Assembly (NCBI GenBank): GCA_963676075.2
Contig: CAXXNZ010000011.1
Location: 124,001-188,000, forward strand
From: JAHJQZ01 sp963676075
GTDB taxonomy: Bacteria > Pseudomonadota > Alphaproteobacteria > Rhizobiales > Devosiaceae
DNA length: 64,000 nt
Direction of reading: 5' to 3'
Part shown: positions 10,711 to 20,982 of the stretch, one piece after another
Position numbering within the stretch: position 1 is the stretch's first letter
How the letters are laid out: every line of letters starts with the position of its first letter
Program-made: the position numbers and the translations under genes
Notes under the pieces: model-generated
Seen by the model: only the letters and a program-made list of their open reading frames with translations
What the model was told of the DNA's origin: nothing
The model's database searches: none

Positions 10711-12135
10711 GTGAACCGGGCTGTCCCGCTCGTCCTTGCCATTGCTCTTTTCATGCAGATGATGGATTCGACCGTCACTGCAACGGCGCTGCCTGCCATT
10801 GCGCTCGACATCGGCACCGATCCGATCGCCCTCAAGCTGGCAATGACCGCCTATCTGGTCGCGCTGGCCATCTTCATTCCAGTCTCTGGCTGGACGGCCG
10901 ACCGGTTTGGCGCCAAGAACATCTTCCGCTGGTCGATCCTGGTCTTCGTGATCGGATCGATCGCATGTTCCCTTTCGTTCTCGCTCGAAAGCTTTGTCGC
11001 CTCGCGCTTCCTGCAGGGCATGGGGGGCGCCCTGATGACGCCGCTGGCCCGCCTTGTGCTGGTGCGGGCGACGCCGCGCAACCAACTGGTCAACGCCATG
11101 TCATGGCTGACGGTCCCGGCTTTGGTCGGTCCGCTTGTCGGCCCGCCCCTCGGCGGCTTTCTGACCACCTATCTGAGCTGGCACTGGATCTTCTACATCA
11201 ACGTTCCCATTGGCCTGGCAGGCATCGTGGCCGCCAGCCTCGTGTTGCCTCACGTCGCAGCCGAAAAGACACGGCCGCTGGACTGGCCGGGATTCGTTCT
11301 GGCCGGTTTGGCTTTCTCCGGCCTGTTGCTCGGGTTGTCCGTCATCAGCTTGCCGGCGCTGCCGCCACTCGTCGGGCTTGCGACCAGTGCCGTCGGCTTG
11401 CTGGCCGGCATCGCCTATATCCTTCATGCACGCCGAACCGAGCATCCGCTGCTCGAACTCAAGCTGTTCGCCCTGCCATTGTTTCGAACCGCCCTGATCG
11501 GTGGCTTCCTGTTCCGCATTGGCATCGGCGCCATACCGTTCCTGTTGCCGTTGATGCTGCAATTGGGATTTGGACTGAGCCCGTTCGATGCCGGGCTGAT
11601 CACCTTCTATTCGGCAGTCGGCGCGATCCTAGCCAAGTTCACCGCGCCGGCGGTGTTTGCCCGCTTCGGGTTCCGCGGTGTGTCGTTGCTCATGACACTG
11701 CTGTCAGCGGCGCTGCTGGCGTCGCTCGGTCTGTTCGACAAGACGACCCCGGCGGTCCTGATGGTCATGATAATGCTCTTGTCGGGCATTGCCCGCTCCA
11801 CCTTCTTCACCGGCGTCAACGCGCTGGGTTTTGCCGACGTGCCCGACGATCAGACCTCGCAGGCCACCGCCATCACCAGCGTTTTCCAGCAGTTGAGCTT
11901 TGCCGTCGGCATTGCGGTGGGCGGCGCGACACTCGAAATCCTGGCAAGTCTCGGTGGTGGAGAGGTGCGCGTCAGCGACTTCCACATCAGCTTCTTCGTG
12001 GTCGGCGCCGTCTCGGCTTTGGCCTTCCTGCCATTTGTCTCCATGTCGAAGGACGCGGCCGCTGATGTGTCCGGACAGCTGGAGAATCGCAAGGCAAAGC
12101 GCCGGGGCGGTGTCGGGGCGGCAGGAGACCAGTGA
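10711..12135 (+). CDS. MFS exporter, DHA2 (14-helix drug:H+ antiporter-like)
   Basis: A 474-residue proton-driven exporter. The motif MQMMDSTVTATALPAIALDI (motif D1 of drug antiporters) and the loop GWTADRFGAKNIF (motif A) are clear, as is motif C (LVGPLVGPPLGG). About 14 hydrophobic segments are present. The start is a GTG (VNRAVPLVLA). The substrate is unknown; the family exports drugs, dyes or metabolites. The gene stands alone. Confidence 0.9.
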   Translation: MNRAVPLVLAIALFMQMMDSTVTATALPAIALDIGTDPIALKLAMTAYLVALAIFIPVSGWTADRFGAKNIFRWSILVFVIGSIACSLSFSLESFVASRFLQGMGGALMTPLARLVLVRATPRNQLVNAMSWLTVPALVGPLVGPPLGGFLTTYLSWHWIFYINVPIGLAGIVAASLVLPHVAAEKTRPLDWPGFVLAGLAFSGLLLGLSVISLPALPPLVGLATSAVGLLAGIAYILHARRTEHPLLELKLFALPLFRTALIGGFLFRIGIGAIPFLLPLMLQLGFGLSPFDAGLITFYSAVGAILAKFTAPAVFARFGFRGVSLLMTLLSAALLASLGLFDKTTPAVLMVMIMLLSGIARSTFFTGVNALGFADVPDDQTSQATAITSVFQQLSFAVGIAVGGATLEILASLGGGEVRVSDFHISFFVVGAVSALAFLPFVSMSKDAAADVSGQLENRKAKRRGGVGAAGDQ

Positions 12136-12220
12136 TCCGGGCGCAGTCCTGAGCCAGAGTTTTCAACCCTCTTGATCGCAGACCTGGATTCTTTTTGTTT
12201 GCGGAGGAGGCCACCACAAC

Positions 12221-12329
12221 GTCATTCCCGTGAAAACGGGAACCCAGCCACGCGCAGTCCTGCGCGTGAAGGGAGTCAAACGCTCGGCAGACGCCTCGCA
12301 CTGGATTCCCGATCAGGTCGGGAATGACG
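12221..12329. repeat. Dispersed intergenic repeat, copy 2
   Basis: The better-preserved copy of the repeat at 8551-8661. GTCATTCCCG at the left is the inverse of CGGGAATGAC at the right, so the unit folds into a long hairpin. An internal CGCGCAGTCCTGCGCG is itself palindromic. It lies between the MFS gene and rlmE. Confidence 0.75.
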
Positions 12330-12396
12330 CGGAGGTGTAGGTAGCGTCACCGTCACCTTTGCCAGCGCTCCTGTCTGGGAATAGTGAGAGGCTTAC

Positions 12397-13083
12397 CTAG
12401 CCCCTGAAGCCCCGCGCCACGAGATAGGTCTCGGCGGAATCGGCACGGCTGGCCTTCGGCTTGGCGTGGAAGGTGGTGGCAAAGTCGCGCTTCAGCCCGG
12501 CGAGCAGCTCATGCTCGGTACCACCCTGGAAGACCTTGGCGACGAAAATGCCATCGGGCGCCAGCACCTGGCGGGCGAAATCGGCGGCCAGTTCGACAAG
12601 CGCGATGATGCGCAAATGATCGGTCGCCTTGTGGCCCGTTGTCGGCGCCGCCATATCGCTGAGAACGACATCAGCCTTATGCCCACCCATGGCCGCGATC
12701 AGCGCTTCGGGCGCATCCTGATCGTTGAAATCCTTCTTCAACAGGATGGTGCCATCCACCGGGTCGGTATCGAGGTAATCGATGCCGACGATCAGCGGAT
12801 TGTCCTCGGTGGACCCCACAGCCTTTGCCGCGACCTGCAGCCAGCCGCCCGGCGCACAGCCAAGATCGACCACCCTCATTCCGGGCTTCAGCAGATGATA
12901 GCGTTCGTCGATTTCGGCCAACTTGTAAGCGGCGCGCGACCGAAAGCCCTCGGCTCGCGCTTTTTTCACATAAGGGTCGTTGAGCTGGCGTTGCAGCCAC
13001 AGCGTCGACGAAATCTTGCGGCCCTTGGCCGATTTCACCCGCGTGGTGAAGCGCTCGTCGCCGGTTCGTTTGCCTTTGGTCAT
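12397..13083 (-). CDS. rlmE: 23S rRNA (uridine-2'-O-)-methyltransferase
   Basis: RlmE/FtsJ methylates U2552 of 23S rRNA in the 50S subunit. The 228 residues show the FtsJ fold: SRAAYKLAEIDERYHLLKPG (with the catalytic Lys), VVDLGCAPGGWLQ (SAM site), VVLSDMAAPTTGH (catalytic Asp) and FVAKVFQGG (catalytic Lys). It begins directly after the ppx/gppA stop, so the two are one operon. The basic N-terminal extension is usual in alphaproteobacteria. Confidence 0.95.
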   Translation of the reverse strand: MTKGKRTGDERFTTRVKSAKGRKISSTLWLQRQLNDPYVKKARAEGFRSRAAYKLAEIDERYHLLKPGMRVVDLGCAPGGWLQVAAKAVGSTEDNPLIVGIDYLDTDPVDGTILLKKDFNDQDAPEALIAAMGGHKADVVLSDMAAPTTGHKATDHLRIIALVELAADFARQVLAPDGIFVAKVFQGGTEHELLAGLKRDFATTFHAKPKASRADSAETYLVARGFRG

Positions 13084-14295
13084 CTAGCGCCGCCCTGCCC
13101 TGCGTCCCGCCGCTGCGCGGTCGGCGTCCATCAACGATATCAACATGCCCTCGCGCAAGCCACGATCGGCCACCCTGACGCGATCGGTCGGCCATTCGCG
13201 CCGTATCGCCTCAAAAATAGCGCAGCCGGGAATGACCAGATCGGCGCGGTCGCGGCCGATGCAGGGATGAGCGGCCCGACGTTCGTAACTCATGCCAACC
13301 AGCGCCCGCGTTGTTTCGATCAGATCCTCGCGGCGCAACCACAGCCCGTCGACCTTGCCGCGGTCGTAGCGTTCGAGCCCGAGATGGAGGCCTGCGAGCG
13401 TCGTCACCGTGCCCGAGGTGCCAATCAGGTGGAACGGCTCGGAGGCGATCATCGCCTTCAGCTTTTCGCGTCCCCTGAACTGGGACAAAAGCCCCGAGAC
13501 ATAGGCGACCATTTCCTCGAATTTCTCCGGTGTCACATCGGTGCCACCGAATTTTTCGGCAATCGTCACCACACCCACCGGCAGCGACTGCCAGGAGCGG
13601 ATCGCCGCCGACATCCGTCCTTGTTTCTTCGGACGGCCGCCACGGAAATCGAGCCAGGCGAGTTCCGAGGAGCCGCCGCCGATGTCAAACATCAGCGCCC
13701 CGGCTGCCTTTTTATCAATCAGATCGGCGCATCCGGTCACCGCCAGCTCCGCCTCGGTGCGCCGGTCGACGATCTCGAGATCAAGCCCGGCCTCGTCGCG
13801 CACGCGGGCCAGAAAGGCCTGAGAATTCTCGGCCGAACGGCAGGCCTCGGTGGCGATCAGCCGGACGCTGCGTGGGGCATGGTGATCGATTTTGGCGCGG
13901 CAGTGCTTTAGCGCCTCAATGGTGCGCTGCATGGCGCTTTCGGACAAAACGCCGGTGCGCGACACCCCCTCCCCGAGCCGGACGATACGGGTGAACCCGT
14001 CCATGACGCGAAAGCCGCCCTCGACCGGGCGAGCGATCAGCAACCGGCAATTGTTGGTGCCAAGATCCAGTGCCGCATAGAGCGGCGGCCGTGCGCGGCG
14101 CACGGATGATACGGAAGCATGGTTTGCCCGCGGCACACCACTCGACTCAGGGGCGACGATGCCACCCGCAGTCAGATCTGGGACAATCCCCGTTTCGCCG
14201 CGCAACGGCACGGCATATGGGGCAGCCATCGCCCCAGCGGCATTCGCGGGCCGATCGGAATCGGCCACAAGCAGTCTCCGCGTCCGTTCGCTCAA
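13084..14295 (-). CDS. Ppx/GppA family exopolyphosphatase
   Basis: Hydrolyses polyphosphate or pppGpp and so takes part in the stringent and phosphate responses. The ASKHA-fold signatures are present: AALDLGTNNCRLLI (phosphate 1) and LMFDIGGGSSEL (phosphate 2). The start is a TTG at 14295; ATG at residue 23 (MAAPYAVP) is an alternative. The roughly 70 residues before the domain are poorly conserved in type, so the start is uncertain. It is co-transcribed with rlmE, an arrangement common in rhizobia. Confidence 0.9.
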   Translation of the reverse strand: MSERTRRLLVADSDRPANAAGAMAAPYAVPLRGETGIVPDLTAGGIVAPESSGVPRANHASVSSVRRARPPLYAALDLGTNNCRLLIARPVEGGFRVMDGFTRIVRLGEGVSRTGVLSESAMQRTIEALKHCRAKIDHHAPRSVRLIATEACRSAENSQAFLARVRDEAGLDLEIVDRRTEAELAVTGCADLIDKKAAGALMFDIGGGSSELAWLDFRGGRPKKQGRMSAAIRSWQSLPVGVVTIAEKFGGTDVTPEKFEEMVAYVSGLLSQFRGREKLKAMIASEPFHLIGTSGTVTTLAGLHLGLERYDRGKVDGLWLRREDLIETTRALVGMSYERRAAHPCIGRDRADLVIPGCAIFEAIRREWPTDRVRVADRGLREGMLISLMDADRAAAGRRAGRR

Positions 14296-14570
14296 GACGA
14301 CCCCTGCCGTCGGCGCCCCGGACGCTTGTTCGGTTTCAAGATAAAATTAGAGGAATTTGCACCTGCGTGCAATCACCGCGCGCATGAGCGAGGCGGACAC
14401 GCCCCTGACCCCAGGCGCTTTCTGCCAAAGCCGCGCCTGCATGCAGCAGAGAAGAATGACACAATCGATCGCGGCGACGGGCTTGCAATCGCCGCGCGCA
14501 CTGGTTATGTGTTGCCCCGCGCCGGCAGACAACCGCCGGCTTGGCGGTTTCGCCACGATGCGATGCCTGC

Positions 14571-14644
14571 TGGGGAATAGTTTAACGGTAGAACAGCGGA
14601 CTCTGACTCCGTCAGTCTTGGTTCGAATCCAGGTTCCCCAGCCA
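14571..14644 (+). tRNA. tRNA-Gln (anticodon CTG)
   Basis: A complete cloverleaf. The acceptor stem TGGGGAA pairs with TTCCCCA, the D stem is GTTT/GAAC, and the anticodon stem GCGGA/TCCGT carries the loop CTCTGAC, giving anticodon CTG. The T arm is CTTGG-TTCGAAT-CCAGG, the discriminator is G and CCA is encoded. Its 3' half is the integration target of the two elements that follow, and the tRNA is regenerated intact. Confidence 0.97.
14621..14644 (+). other. att1: attachment core in tRNA-Gln 3' end
   Basis: The 24 bp from the T-loop to the CCA end recur exactly at 63302-63325, and 21 bp of them recur at 37352-37372. These repeats bound the two integrative elements. Confidence 0.9.
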
Positions 14645-14720
14645 GACTCTCAGTAAAACTCTCAAAGTTTCAGCAAGTTAGGGCCAACCTAACCGGCCGA
14701 AATGTGGGCTTTCCCACCAT

Positions 14721-14742
14721 TTTGGCCACCGCTTTGGCCACC
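14721..14742. repeat. TTGGCCACC direct repeats, left end of element 1
   Basis: Two copies of TTTGGCCACC at 14721 and 14733, 12 bp apart. The same nonamer occurs twice near the right end (37264, 37293). The position just inside att suggests recombinase arm-type binding sites. Confidence 0.6.
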
Positions 14743-14834
14743 AACGGGCGGGTTTGCGTGCGTTGGTGCTGAGAATCGCTGGGGAGGTTTTCGGCGCCGC
14801 ACGAGGCTGCCCGAAGGTCTGATGGAGCACATTC

Positions 14835-16750
14835 ATGCGCATCGGACACTTCACCCGGCTCAAGGGCCGGACCTCCTATTTCCGCCGCAAGCTTCCGGCG
14901 CGGCTTCGTGACAGGTTTGCGCGCTACGAAATCTGCGTCAGGCTCGGCGTTCTCGATCGAGAGTCGGCGGAGCGACAAGGCCGTCGCCTTGCGGCTCTGG
15001 ATGACGCGATGCTTTCGGACGACGATCTCAAAACGGTCATTACCTCAACCATGGCGACATGGTGGGACGATGATCAGCGGCGTGATGCCGAGTTTGCCGA
15101 CAAATGGGACGCTCGTCCCGTAACCCCAAAGACGACGCGAAGCTTCTCGGTGAAATGGCGAGCGGCATCCTCGGGCGCCTCGCCAAGGGAAAGAACGCCC
15201 ATCAGCCCGACTACGTTCAAAGCCGGGTTGAGGCCGCCGGCCTGCCACCAATCGACGACAACGTCGACGTCCACATGGTCGGCGAAAAGATCTCGGTCGC
15301 TCTGGCCGCTCATTATCTCAGGTCCGCTGTTGCGCTGGTGGACCGGTACGATCTGGACCAGGGGCACCGAGCCCTGCCCATCGAGAACTGGCGAAGGCAC
15401 CTCGATAGACTGCTGGGTGAACTGGGCCTATCCGGGCCCGGATCGTCGCCGGGCCAGGGCGGATTTCCTCGGCAATTTCCGACATTGACGGCAACGTCCA
15501 ACACCCATCAATCACCCTCGGTACCGGCAGCGACGACACCTTCATCGGCGAAGCTGTTCAGTGAAGTCGCCCGTGAATGCCTCGACGATCGCATCGCAAG
15601 CGGCCAGGTCAAAAGCTCGGTCCGGCACCACAGCGCCGCCAGTATCCGTATCTGGCTTGAGGTCATTGGCGACAAACCGGTCGACCAGATCGGCCGCCCG
15701 GATATGTACGCATTCCGATCGGTCCTGATTCAATTGCCGAAACACTACTGGAGGTCGAAGAAGGCCCAAGAGAAGCCGATATTGACCGTTATCGCCGAAG
15801 CAAAGGCCAAAGCGAAAGCCGAGGAGCAGGATAAGGCCAAGGCGGGGAAAAAGGAGGAAAAAGGCACATCAAAGGCCGACTATGTTCGGGTTGGCCCGGT
15901 CACAGTGAACAAGCATCTCTCGATGATCTCGCCCATATTCGAATGGTGCCAGAACTCTGGCGATCTCCCCGAGAATGGCGAACGGTTCTGGACGCGGCTG
16001 CATTTGAAGACCGGCAAGAAAGTGACCGGTCTCAAGAAGAACCAGCAGCGTCCGGCCTTCACCCACGCCCAGATCAAGAAGATATTCGAACACCCGGTGT
16101 GGACGGGTCGCAAGTCCGACTACTACTACAACGCGCCTGGCAGTGTGATCATCCGGGACAGCCTCTACTGGTGTCCACTCATTGCTGCCTATACCGGCTT
16201 GCGGCGGGAGGAGTTTTCACAGTTGACGGTTGGGCACGTTGTCCAGGTCGAGGGGGTCTGGATTTTCGACCTGTATCGCGCCGGTCTCAATTTGAAGACC
16301 TTCTCCTCACCTCGCAACGTTCCGCTGCACAAGGAGTTGCTGGCACTCGGTTTCATTGAAGCTCTGCGGGAAGGCCGCGACGACTCGGAACAGCTATTTC
16401 CCGAACTGACGCCAGAGGAAGAGGATGGGAAATTCGGCGATCCGGTCGGAGACAGGTTTGCCCGGGTCCTTCAAAACCTCAAGATCGTCATCATCAGACG
16501 GAACGGGACAAAGGCTGACGGCGTGTTCCACCCGTTCCGGCACCGGCTCATCACAGATCTAGTGTCGCTAGGCGTTCCCGAAGGTGTCATCGACAGCGTT
16601 ACCGGCCATGACTCTGTCGAGCGGGAAAGTGAACGTGCCCGCTACACGGGTGAAATTCCGGTGGCAATTCTGAAGAAAGCAATCGACAAGCTTGAATTGC
16701 CAATCGATATCAAAGCTCTCGATCTCGATTGGCATCGTTGCCGCGCCTGA
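14835..16750 (+). pseudogene. Tyrosine recombinase of element 1, frameshifted
   Basis: The product would be a long phage-type integrase acting at tRNA-Gln. The N-terminal part (from ATG 14835: RLKGRTSYFRRKLPARLRDR, a typical integrase N-end) is in one frame and the rest (from about 15104) in another. They join near a CGTCCCGT run, where one extra C would restore a single frame of about 640 codons. The catalytic part is complete: TGLRREEFSQL, HPFRHRLITDL, VTGHDSVERESERARYTG with the Tyr. A Lys/Ala/Glu-rich stretch lies near the middle. The 548-codon downstream frame might still be made alone from ATG 15104, but would lack the N-terminal DNA-binding part. Confidence 0.8.
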
Positions 16751-17049
16751 AATTATGGACATCCACTACGTCTAGGCCAATTCCTCGGGCTTCCCCGACT
16801 CGGTTAGTGGCTGGCGCGCCCGAGTATCTCGCGCGCCCAGCGCCGCCACCTTCAGAAATTAACCATTTCAAAAGGATTTCCGAAGGGCGCACTTGCCCTT
16901 GGCTTGGAGATCGCCGATTTCTTGAGATGCGAGTTAACCGACTCGTCATGACCGGCAGGTCGCCTGCTACCAATAGGCGGCCGACGGAAGTGCTACCAAC
17001 ACTTCCGCCAGCCTGATCATGAAGCTCACTGCGTTCACAGCGAGGCAAC

Positions 17050-18303
17050 ATGACTAAGTTCTCTTCTAGCGCCGCTACCGCGGCGAACAACCCCTATCCG
17101 TATTCCGATCACAGCTCCGAGCCGCCGCGCATTGTCGGCGGCATCGTCCAGCACGCATTGCTGACGCCGACGGCGCAGGTCGCGATCCTTGCTGCCATCG
17201 ACGAAACCGGCTCCGCCAGCGTGGGTGATATCGCCGCCAGCCTACCCGGCCACCCCGATCCCATCGGTGCCGAAATGGCATTGGTTTCTGCCGGCATCCT
17301 CGCAGCTGACATCCGCGGCGTCCTCGACGCGAACACCCCTCTCCGCCGTGCTTGCCCGGTCCAGTGTTCCGGCATCAACCCGCCCGAACCTGGGCAGGCA
17401 ACGGTTCGGCTGGAGCCTTGCCCTACTGAGCTGAACACCGCCTCCCTTCCCGAGAGCCTGCGCCTGTTCACGAGTTCCGCGCTCACCCCGGTCGTGATCG
17501 TCGGCCCCGGCGACGCGCGCCGTCAGTTCGGTCGGGTGGACCAGCTTCATCGCCCCGGCATCTACGGCGTCGTGAACGACCGGTCGGCCTATGTCGGGAT
17601 GGGCAGCGACAATGGCGCGCGTCTCGCAATGCGGCAGCTGCCATTCGACAACGTCGAAACGGTCTTCGCCATTGTCGATGGCAATGACGACCTGAGCGTC
17701 GATGACGCTTTGGTGTTGGAGCGGATGCTGTGGTCGCGCATGTGCGGTCTGACGGACTTCAATCTCGTCAACAAGGTTCCCGATGGAACGAGCGTTGACC
17801 CCAAGCGCTACCGTGAACTCGACGCCTTTCTCGGCGCCGCCTGCGCCGAGCTGAGGCGCCAGGGCGTGCTGTTCAGCGACCGCTCTTTGCGCGAGGTAGT
17901 CGCCGGTCCGCTCACCGAACCCGAACGGGTGGGCCCTGTCCGTGCGCTCACTGACATTCCGACCGGAGACCCCCTCGAGCTTGCATTCGGCCGGGGCCTC
18001 CACGCGCTGGCCGTACGCCAGTCCGAAGACCGGTTTCTTCTCCTTCAGGGTTCGGACGTCCGGACCAGGACCGTGTCGAGCTGCAATGCAAGCGTCAGCT
18101 TCTTGCGGGCGGCTTGGTTGCATGCCGGCCTGCTGAAGCGGTCACATGAAAGCTCGAATCTGGTCGTTGTTCGCGACCTGGTCTTCGAGAGCCTCAGCGC
18201 CATCACGCAGTTCGCGACGGGATCGAAGGGTCGCAGGCTTGACGCCTGGACTCCGGTCGATCCCGGCGACAGCGACGAGATCGACACGCCGCTTCTGCGC
18301 TAA
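17050..18303 (+). CDS. GIY-YIG nuclease-like protein with DUF4357-like C-terminus
   Basis: A 417-residue soluble protein. Residues about 30-100 look like a winged helix. A GIY-YIG core follows: GIY at 170-172, YVG at 181-183, Arg191, Glu224 in LVLERMLW and Asn238 in FNLVN, so the full set of expected catalytic residues is present. Residues about 315-400 resemble DUF4357 (FLLLQGSDVRTRTVSS ... VFESLSAITQFATGSKG), a domain often attached to GIY-YIG and restriction-type proteins. It is followed 85 bp later by the AAA+/M41 gene in the same direction. Target and role are unknown; a defence or element-maintenance role is inferred from context. Confidence 0.7.
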   Translation: MTKFSSSAATAANNPYPYSDHSSEPPRIVGGIVQHALLTPTAQVAILAAIDETGSASVGDIAASLPGHPDPIGAEMALVSAGILAADIRGVLDANTPLRRACPVQCSGINPPEPGQATVRLEPCPTELNTASLPESLRLFTSSALTPVVIVGPGDARRQFGRVDQLHRPGIYGVVNDRSAYVGMGSDNGARLAMRQLPFDNVETVFAIVDGNDDLSVDDALVLERMLWSRMCGLTDFNLVNKVPDGTSVDPKRYRELDAFLGAACAELRRQGVLFSDRSLREVVAGPLTEPERVGPVRALTDIPTGDPLELAFGRGLHALAVRQSEDRFLLLQGSDVRTRTVSSCNASVSFLRAAWLHAGLLKRSHESSNLVVVRDLVFESLSAITQFATGSKGRRLDAWTPVDPGDSDEIDTPLLR

Positions 18304-18388
18304 CGCCAGATCCCACTCGAACACCCTGCCCCTTCTTTGATCGCGCGCACGGACCGGCTTTGCCCGGCCCGACGCCGGAGGTCATCAC

Positions 18389-20326
18389 ATGCGCAAACTG
18401 CCCAACATCGACGAACTCCTCGAAACTTTCGAAGACGCTCCATCTCCGCCTCCCGATTGGCCGGCCGGAGAGGTTGCCGTGAATGCTCTCGGCACGGTCC
18501 TGCTGGACGCCCTACTCGACAGTCAAACCCGGAACATGTTCGAGCAAAAGCCGCGTCTGATCATCGTCAGGACAGAGAACGCCTCCCTGGCCGAGATCGT
18601 CGGCAATGCCATCGAACGGAGGTTCCTTGATGTCGCCGTGAAGGTGGCGACCGAGCGGCTACGCTCGGGCGGCGTGCATCTGCGCATAGGCGGCGCTGAA
18701 CTCGGCAATCTCCAGAAAGCCCGTACGCTCGCGCTTGTCTCGCAGAACCCGGACGAGATTCTTGATGAGGCAGCCCTCGCCGCAAGCGATCTCATCGTGT
18801 CCGTGCCATCATTGACACCGGCTCTCCTCCGGAAAGCCATTCGCCGGGTGACTCTCGGAGCACCGCGCGGCGTGACCCCAGCGATGGCACGGCTCGATGT
18901 TCCGGTGATTGTTGCAGCGGTCCGGCCCGGGCTCACGGCTCGGGAATGCGTCAGCAATCTTCAGCGTGCCCTCGATCGCCTCTCGGCCGGCAAGGCCTCC
19001 TCCGTGCCCCTGCTGTCGGACTTGCCGCTGACCCGGAACGTTAGGACCTGGTCCGATGATCTCATCATCGATCTCGATGCGGTAAAGGCAGGGACATTGG
19101 AATCGGACAGCCTCACCTACGGCGTGCTTGGAGGACCGCCGGGCACCGGAAAGAGTCTGATCGCCGAAAGCCTCGCCCGCACTGCCGGCTGGGCATTCGT
19201 GTCCGCCTCGGTCGGAGGCTGGTTCGCCGTCGGAGATGGTGCCTTGGGCGGTGTCTCCAGGAAGGTCCGCGCCTTCGTTGATCAGGTTTTGGCCAACGAG
19301 CCTTGCATCGGCTTCCTCGATGAAATCGATGCGCTACCCAACCGCGCCACGCTCGATCCAAAGCATCGTGAGTGGTGGCTGCCCGTGATCACCCTGTTCC
19401 TGACCGAGATCGATCGTGTGCGCAAATCCGGCAAGAAAGTCCTCTTGCTGGGAGCGACCAATTACTATGATCGACTCGACGACGCTCTCATCCGCCCCGG
19501 GCGTTTGCACCGGCACATCTCGGTTCTGCCCCCAGATACCGAGGACGAAGTTGTCGCCCTGCTGCGCTATTTTCTGCGCGGCGAACTCGTCGATGCCGAT
19601 CTCAGCACGCTCGCCAAGCTTGGGCGCGGCGCGACACCTGCCGAGGTGGAGGGTTGGTTTAGCCTGGCCCGTGCCACCGCTCGTGGCAAAAATCGGCCGC
19701 TCGCTCTTGACGATGTCCTCGAACAGATGGTTCCGAAGGATGATCGCTCGCCCAAAGACATCCGCGCCATTGCCCTTCATGAGATCGGGCATGCCCTGGT
19801 AGCGCACCGTCTCGGGCACATCGTCGGCGGGATCACGATCGTGCCGAACAGTCTTGCCGGTGGACAAACATCCGTCCGCGCACCGAGCCTTGTCATGACC
19901 TGGAAGTCGATCGAGGAAACTGTCACGATCGCCCTTGGCGGCCGGGCTGCCGACATGTTTCTTGGCAGTGGCGCCAACGCCGGCGCCGGCACGGACCTGG
20001 CGGCAGCAACCCAGATTCTTGTCGACGCAATTGAGCGCCAGGGACTTGGGGGAACTCTTGCCTGTCTTCCCGGCGACGGAATGAAATCGGCCGAACTGTG
20101 GCAGCAAGTCGATGCGCATCTGAAGCGCCTGCTCGGACGGGCGAAGAGGATCATCGAAACTGACCGGGATGCGGCCATCCAGCTCACCGAACGGCTCATG
20201 GACGAAAAGGTGTTGTCCGGGCAGGAAATCGCCGAGGCGCTGAGTAGCACCAAGGCCGCGAACCAAGCCGGCGTCGATCGGAGCTCCAGATCCGAGACAA
20301 AGGAACCTGGATTGAGGCTGCAATGA
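18389..20326 (+). CDS. Soluble FtsH-like AAA+ ATPase with M41 zinc-protease domain
   Basis: A 645-residue ATP-dependent protease. After a roughly 200-residue N-terminal region of unknown fold come Walker A GGPPGTGKS (249-256), Walker B GFLDEIDALPNR (308-319) and sensor/Arg-finger region GATNYYDRLDDALIRPGR. The peptidase domain has HEIGH (464-468) and the third-ligand Asp536 in GTDLAAAT, plus GGRAAD. Unlike FtsH, no membrane segment is seen, so it should be cytosolic. It is paired with the upstream GIY-YIG gene. FtsH itself would be a chromosomal core gene, so this is a specialised relative. Substrate unknown. Confidence 0.85.
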   Translation: MRKLPNIDELLETFEDAPSPPPDWPAGEVAVNALGTVLLDALLDSQTRNMFEQKPRLIIVRTENASLAEIVGNAIERRFLDVAVKVATERLRSGGVHLRIGGAELGNLQKARTLALVSQNPDEILDEAALAASDLIVSVPSLTPALLRKAIRRVTLGAPRGVTPAMARLDVPVIVAAVRPGLTARECVSNLQRALDRLSAGKASSVPLLSDLPLTRNVRTWSDDLIIDLDAVKAGTLESDSLTYGVLGGPPGTGKSLIAESLARTAGWAFVSASVGGWFAVGDGALGGVSRKVRAFVDQVLANEPCIGFLDEIDALPNRATLDPKHREWWLPVITLFLTEIDRVRKSGKKVLLLGATNYYDRLDDALIRPGRLHRHISVLPPDTEDEVVALLRYFLRGELVDADLSTLAKLGRGATPAEVEGWFSLARATARGKNRPLALDDVLEQMVPKDDRSPKDIRAIALHEIGHALVAHRLGHIVGGITIVPNSLAGGQTSVRAPSLVMTWKSIEETVTIALGGRAADMFLGSGANAGAGTDLAAATQILVDAIERQGLGGTLACLPGDGMKSAELWQQVDAHLKRLLGRAKRIIETDRDAAIQLTERLMDEKVLSGQEIAEALSSTKAANQAGVDRSSRSETKEPGLRLQ

Positions 20327-20614
20327 ATCGAGTGGCCTAATCCCAGGTCCGCCGTGTTCTCGGACAAAATGCCTAGGTTCTCCTGTCGAACGCGAACCCG
20401 CACAGAAGCGATGCGCACACCGGATCGGAGGTCCATTCATGGTCGAGAAGCAATGCTGCCTCTCGGACCTCCGTAACGGGAAGCAGCAAAGCAAACCGAA
20501 AAGCGAGGCGGCCACGCCCGCCAACAGCCGGCGCCCGAAGATCCGTTCCGCAAATAGGTGCGTCTTTGCCCAGCAGGAAAGTGGGTCATCACCTCGCCCT
20601 CGATCGAGCGACAC

Positions 20615-20938
20615 TCACAGACCGCCGATGTCATCCTTGTGGTCGTGGAGAAACCGTGCGATCCGTTCAGTGACCTCTACATTTGGTGATGCGCCGTATT
20701 CCGACGCCGCCTTGAACAGCTTTCGCTGCACATCGACGGGCAGATCATTCCACTCAATCAGAACCGCCAGCCCCAGCCGCTGCAGTATTCGGCACTGGGC
20801 AACCGGAAAGGACTGGTCGTTGCGCCCAGGCTCATCATCTGGCGCATGGGGTGTCGAACCGCCGTCGTTTTCCCATCCATCCGGGATCGGCGATGCCTCA
20901 GATCCGGTATTTCCGGCATTGTTGTCATTTGCGGGCAT
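20615..20938 (-). CDS. Small hypothetical protein
   Basis: A 107-residue protein of unknown function. It has an acidic, Asn/Asp/Pro-rich first 50 residues and a helical C-terminal half (LAVLIEWNDLPVDVQRKLFKAA). The start is set by AGGAG a few bases before ATG 20938 (MPANDNN), though the frame stays open to 20977. It leads the minus-strand side of a convergent pair with the AAA+/M41 gene. The gap 20327-20614 holds nothing I can name. Confidence 0.65.
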   Translation of the reverse strand: MPANDNNAGNTGSEASPIPDGWENDGGSTPHAPDDEPGRNDQSFPVAQCRILQRLGLAVLIEWNDLPVDVQRKLFKAASEYGASPNVEVTERIARFLHDHKDDIGGL

Positions 20939-20982
20939 GTGAGATCTCCTTTTCGGACGGATCTTCAGACGGCGCAAAGCGT

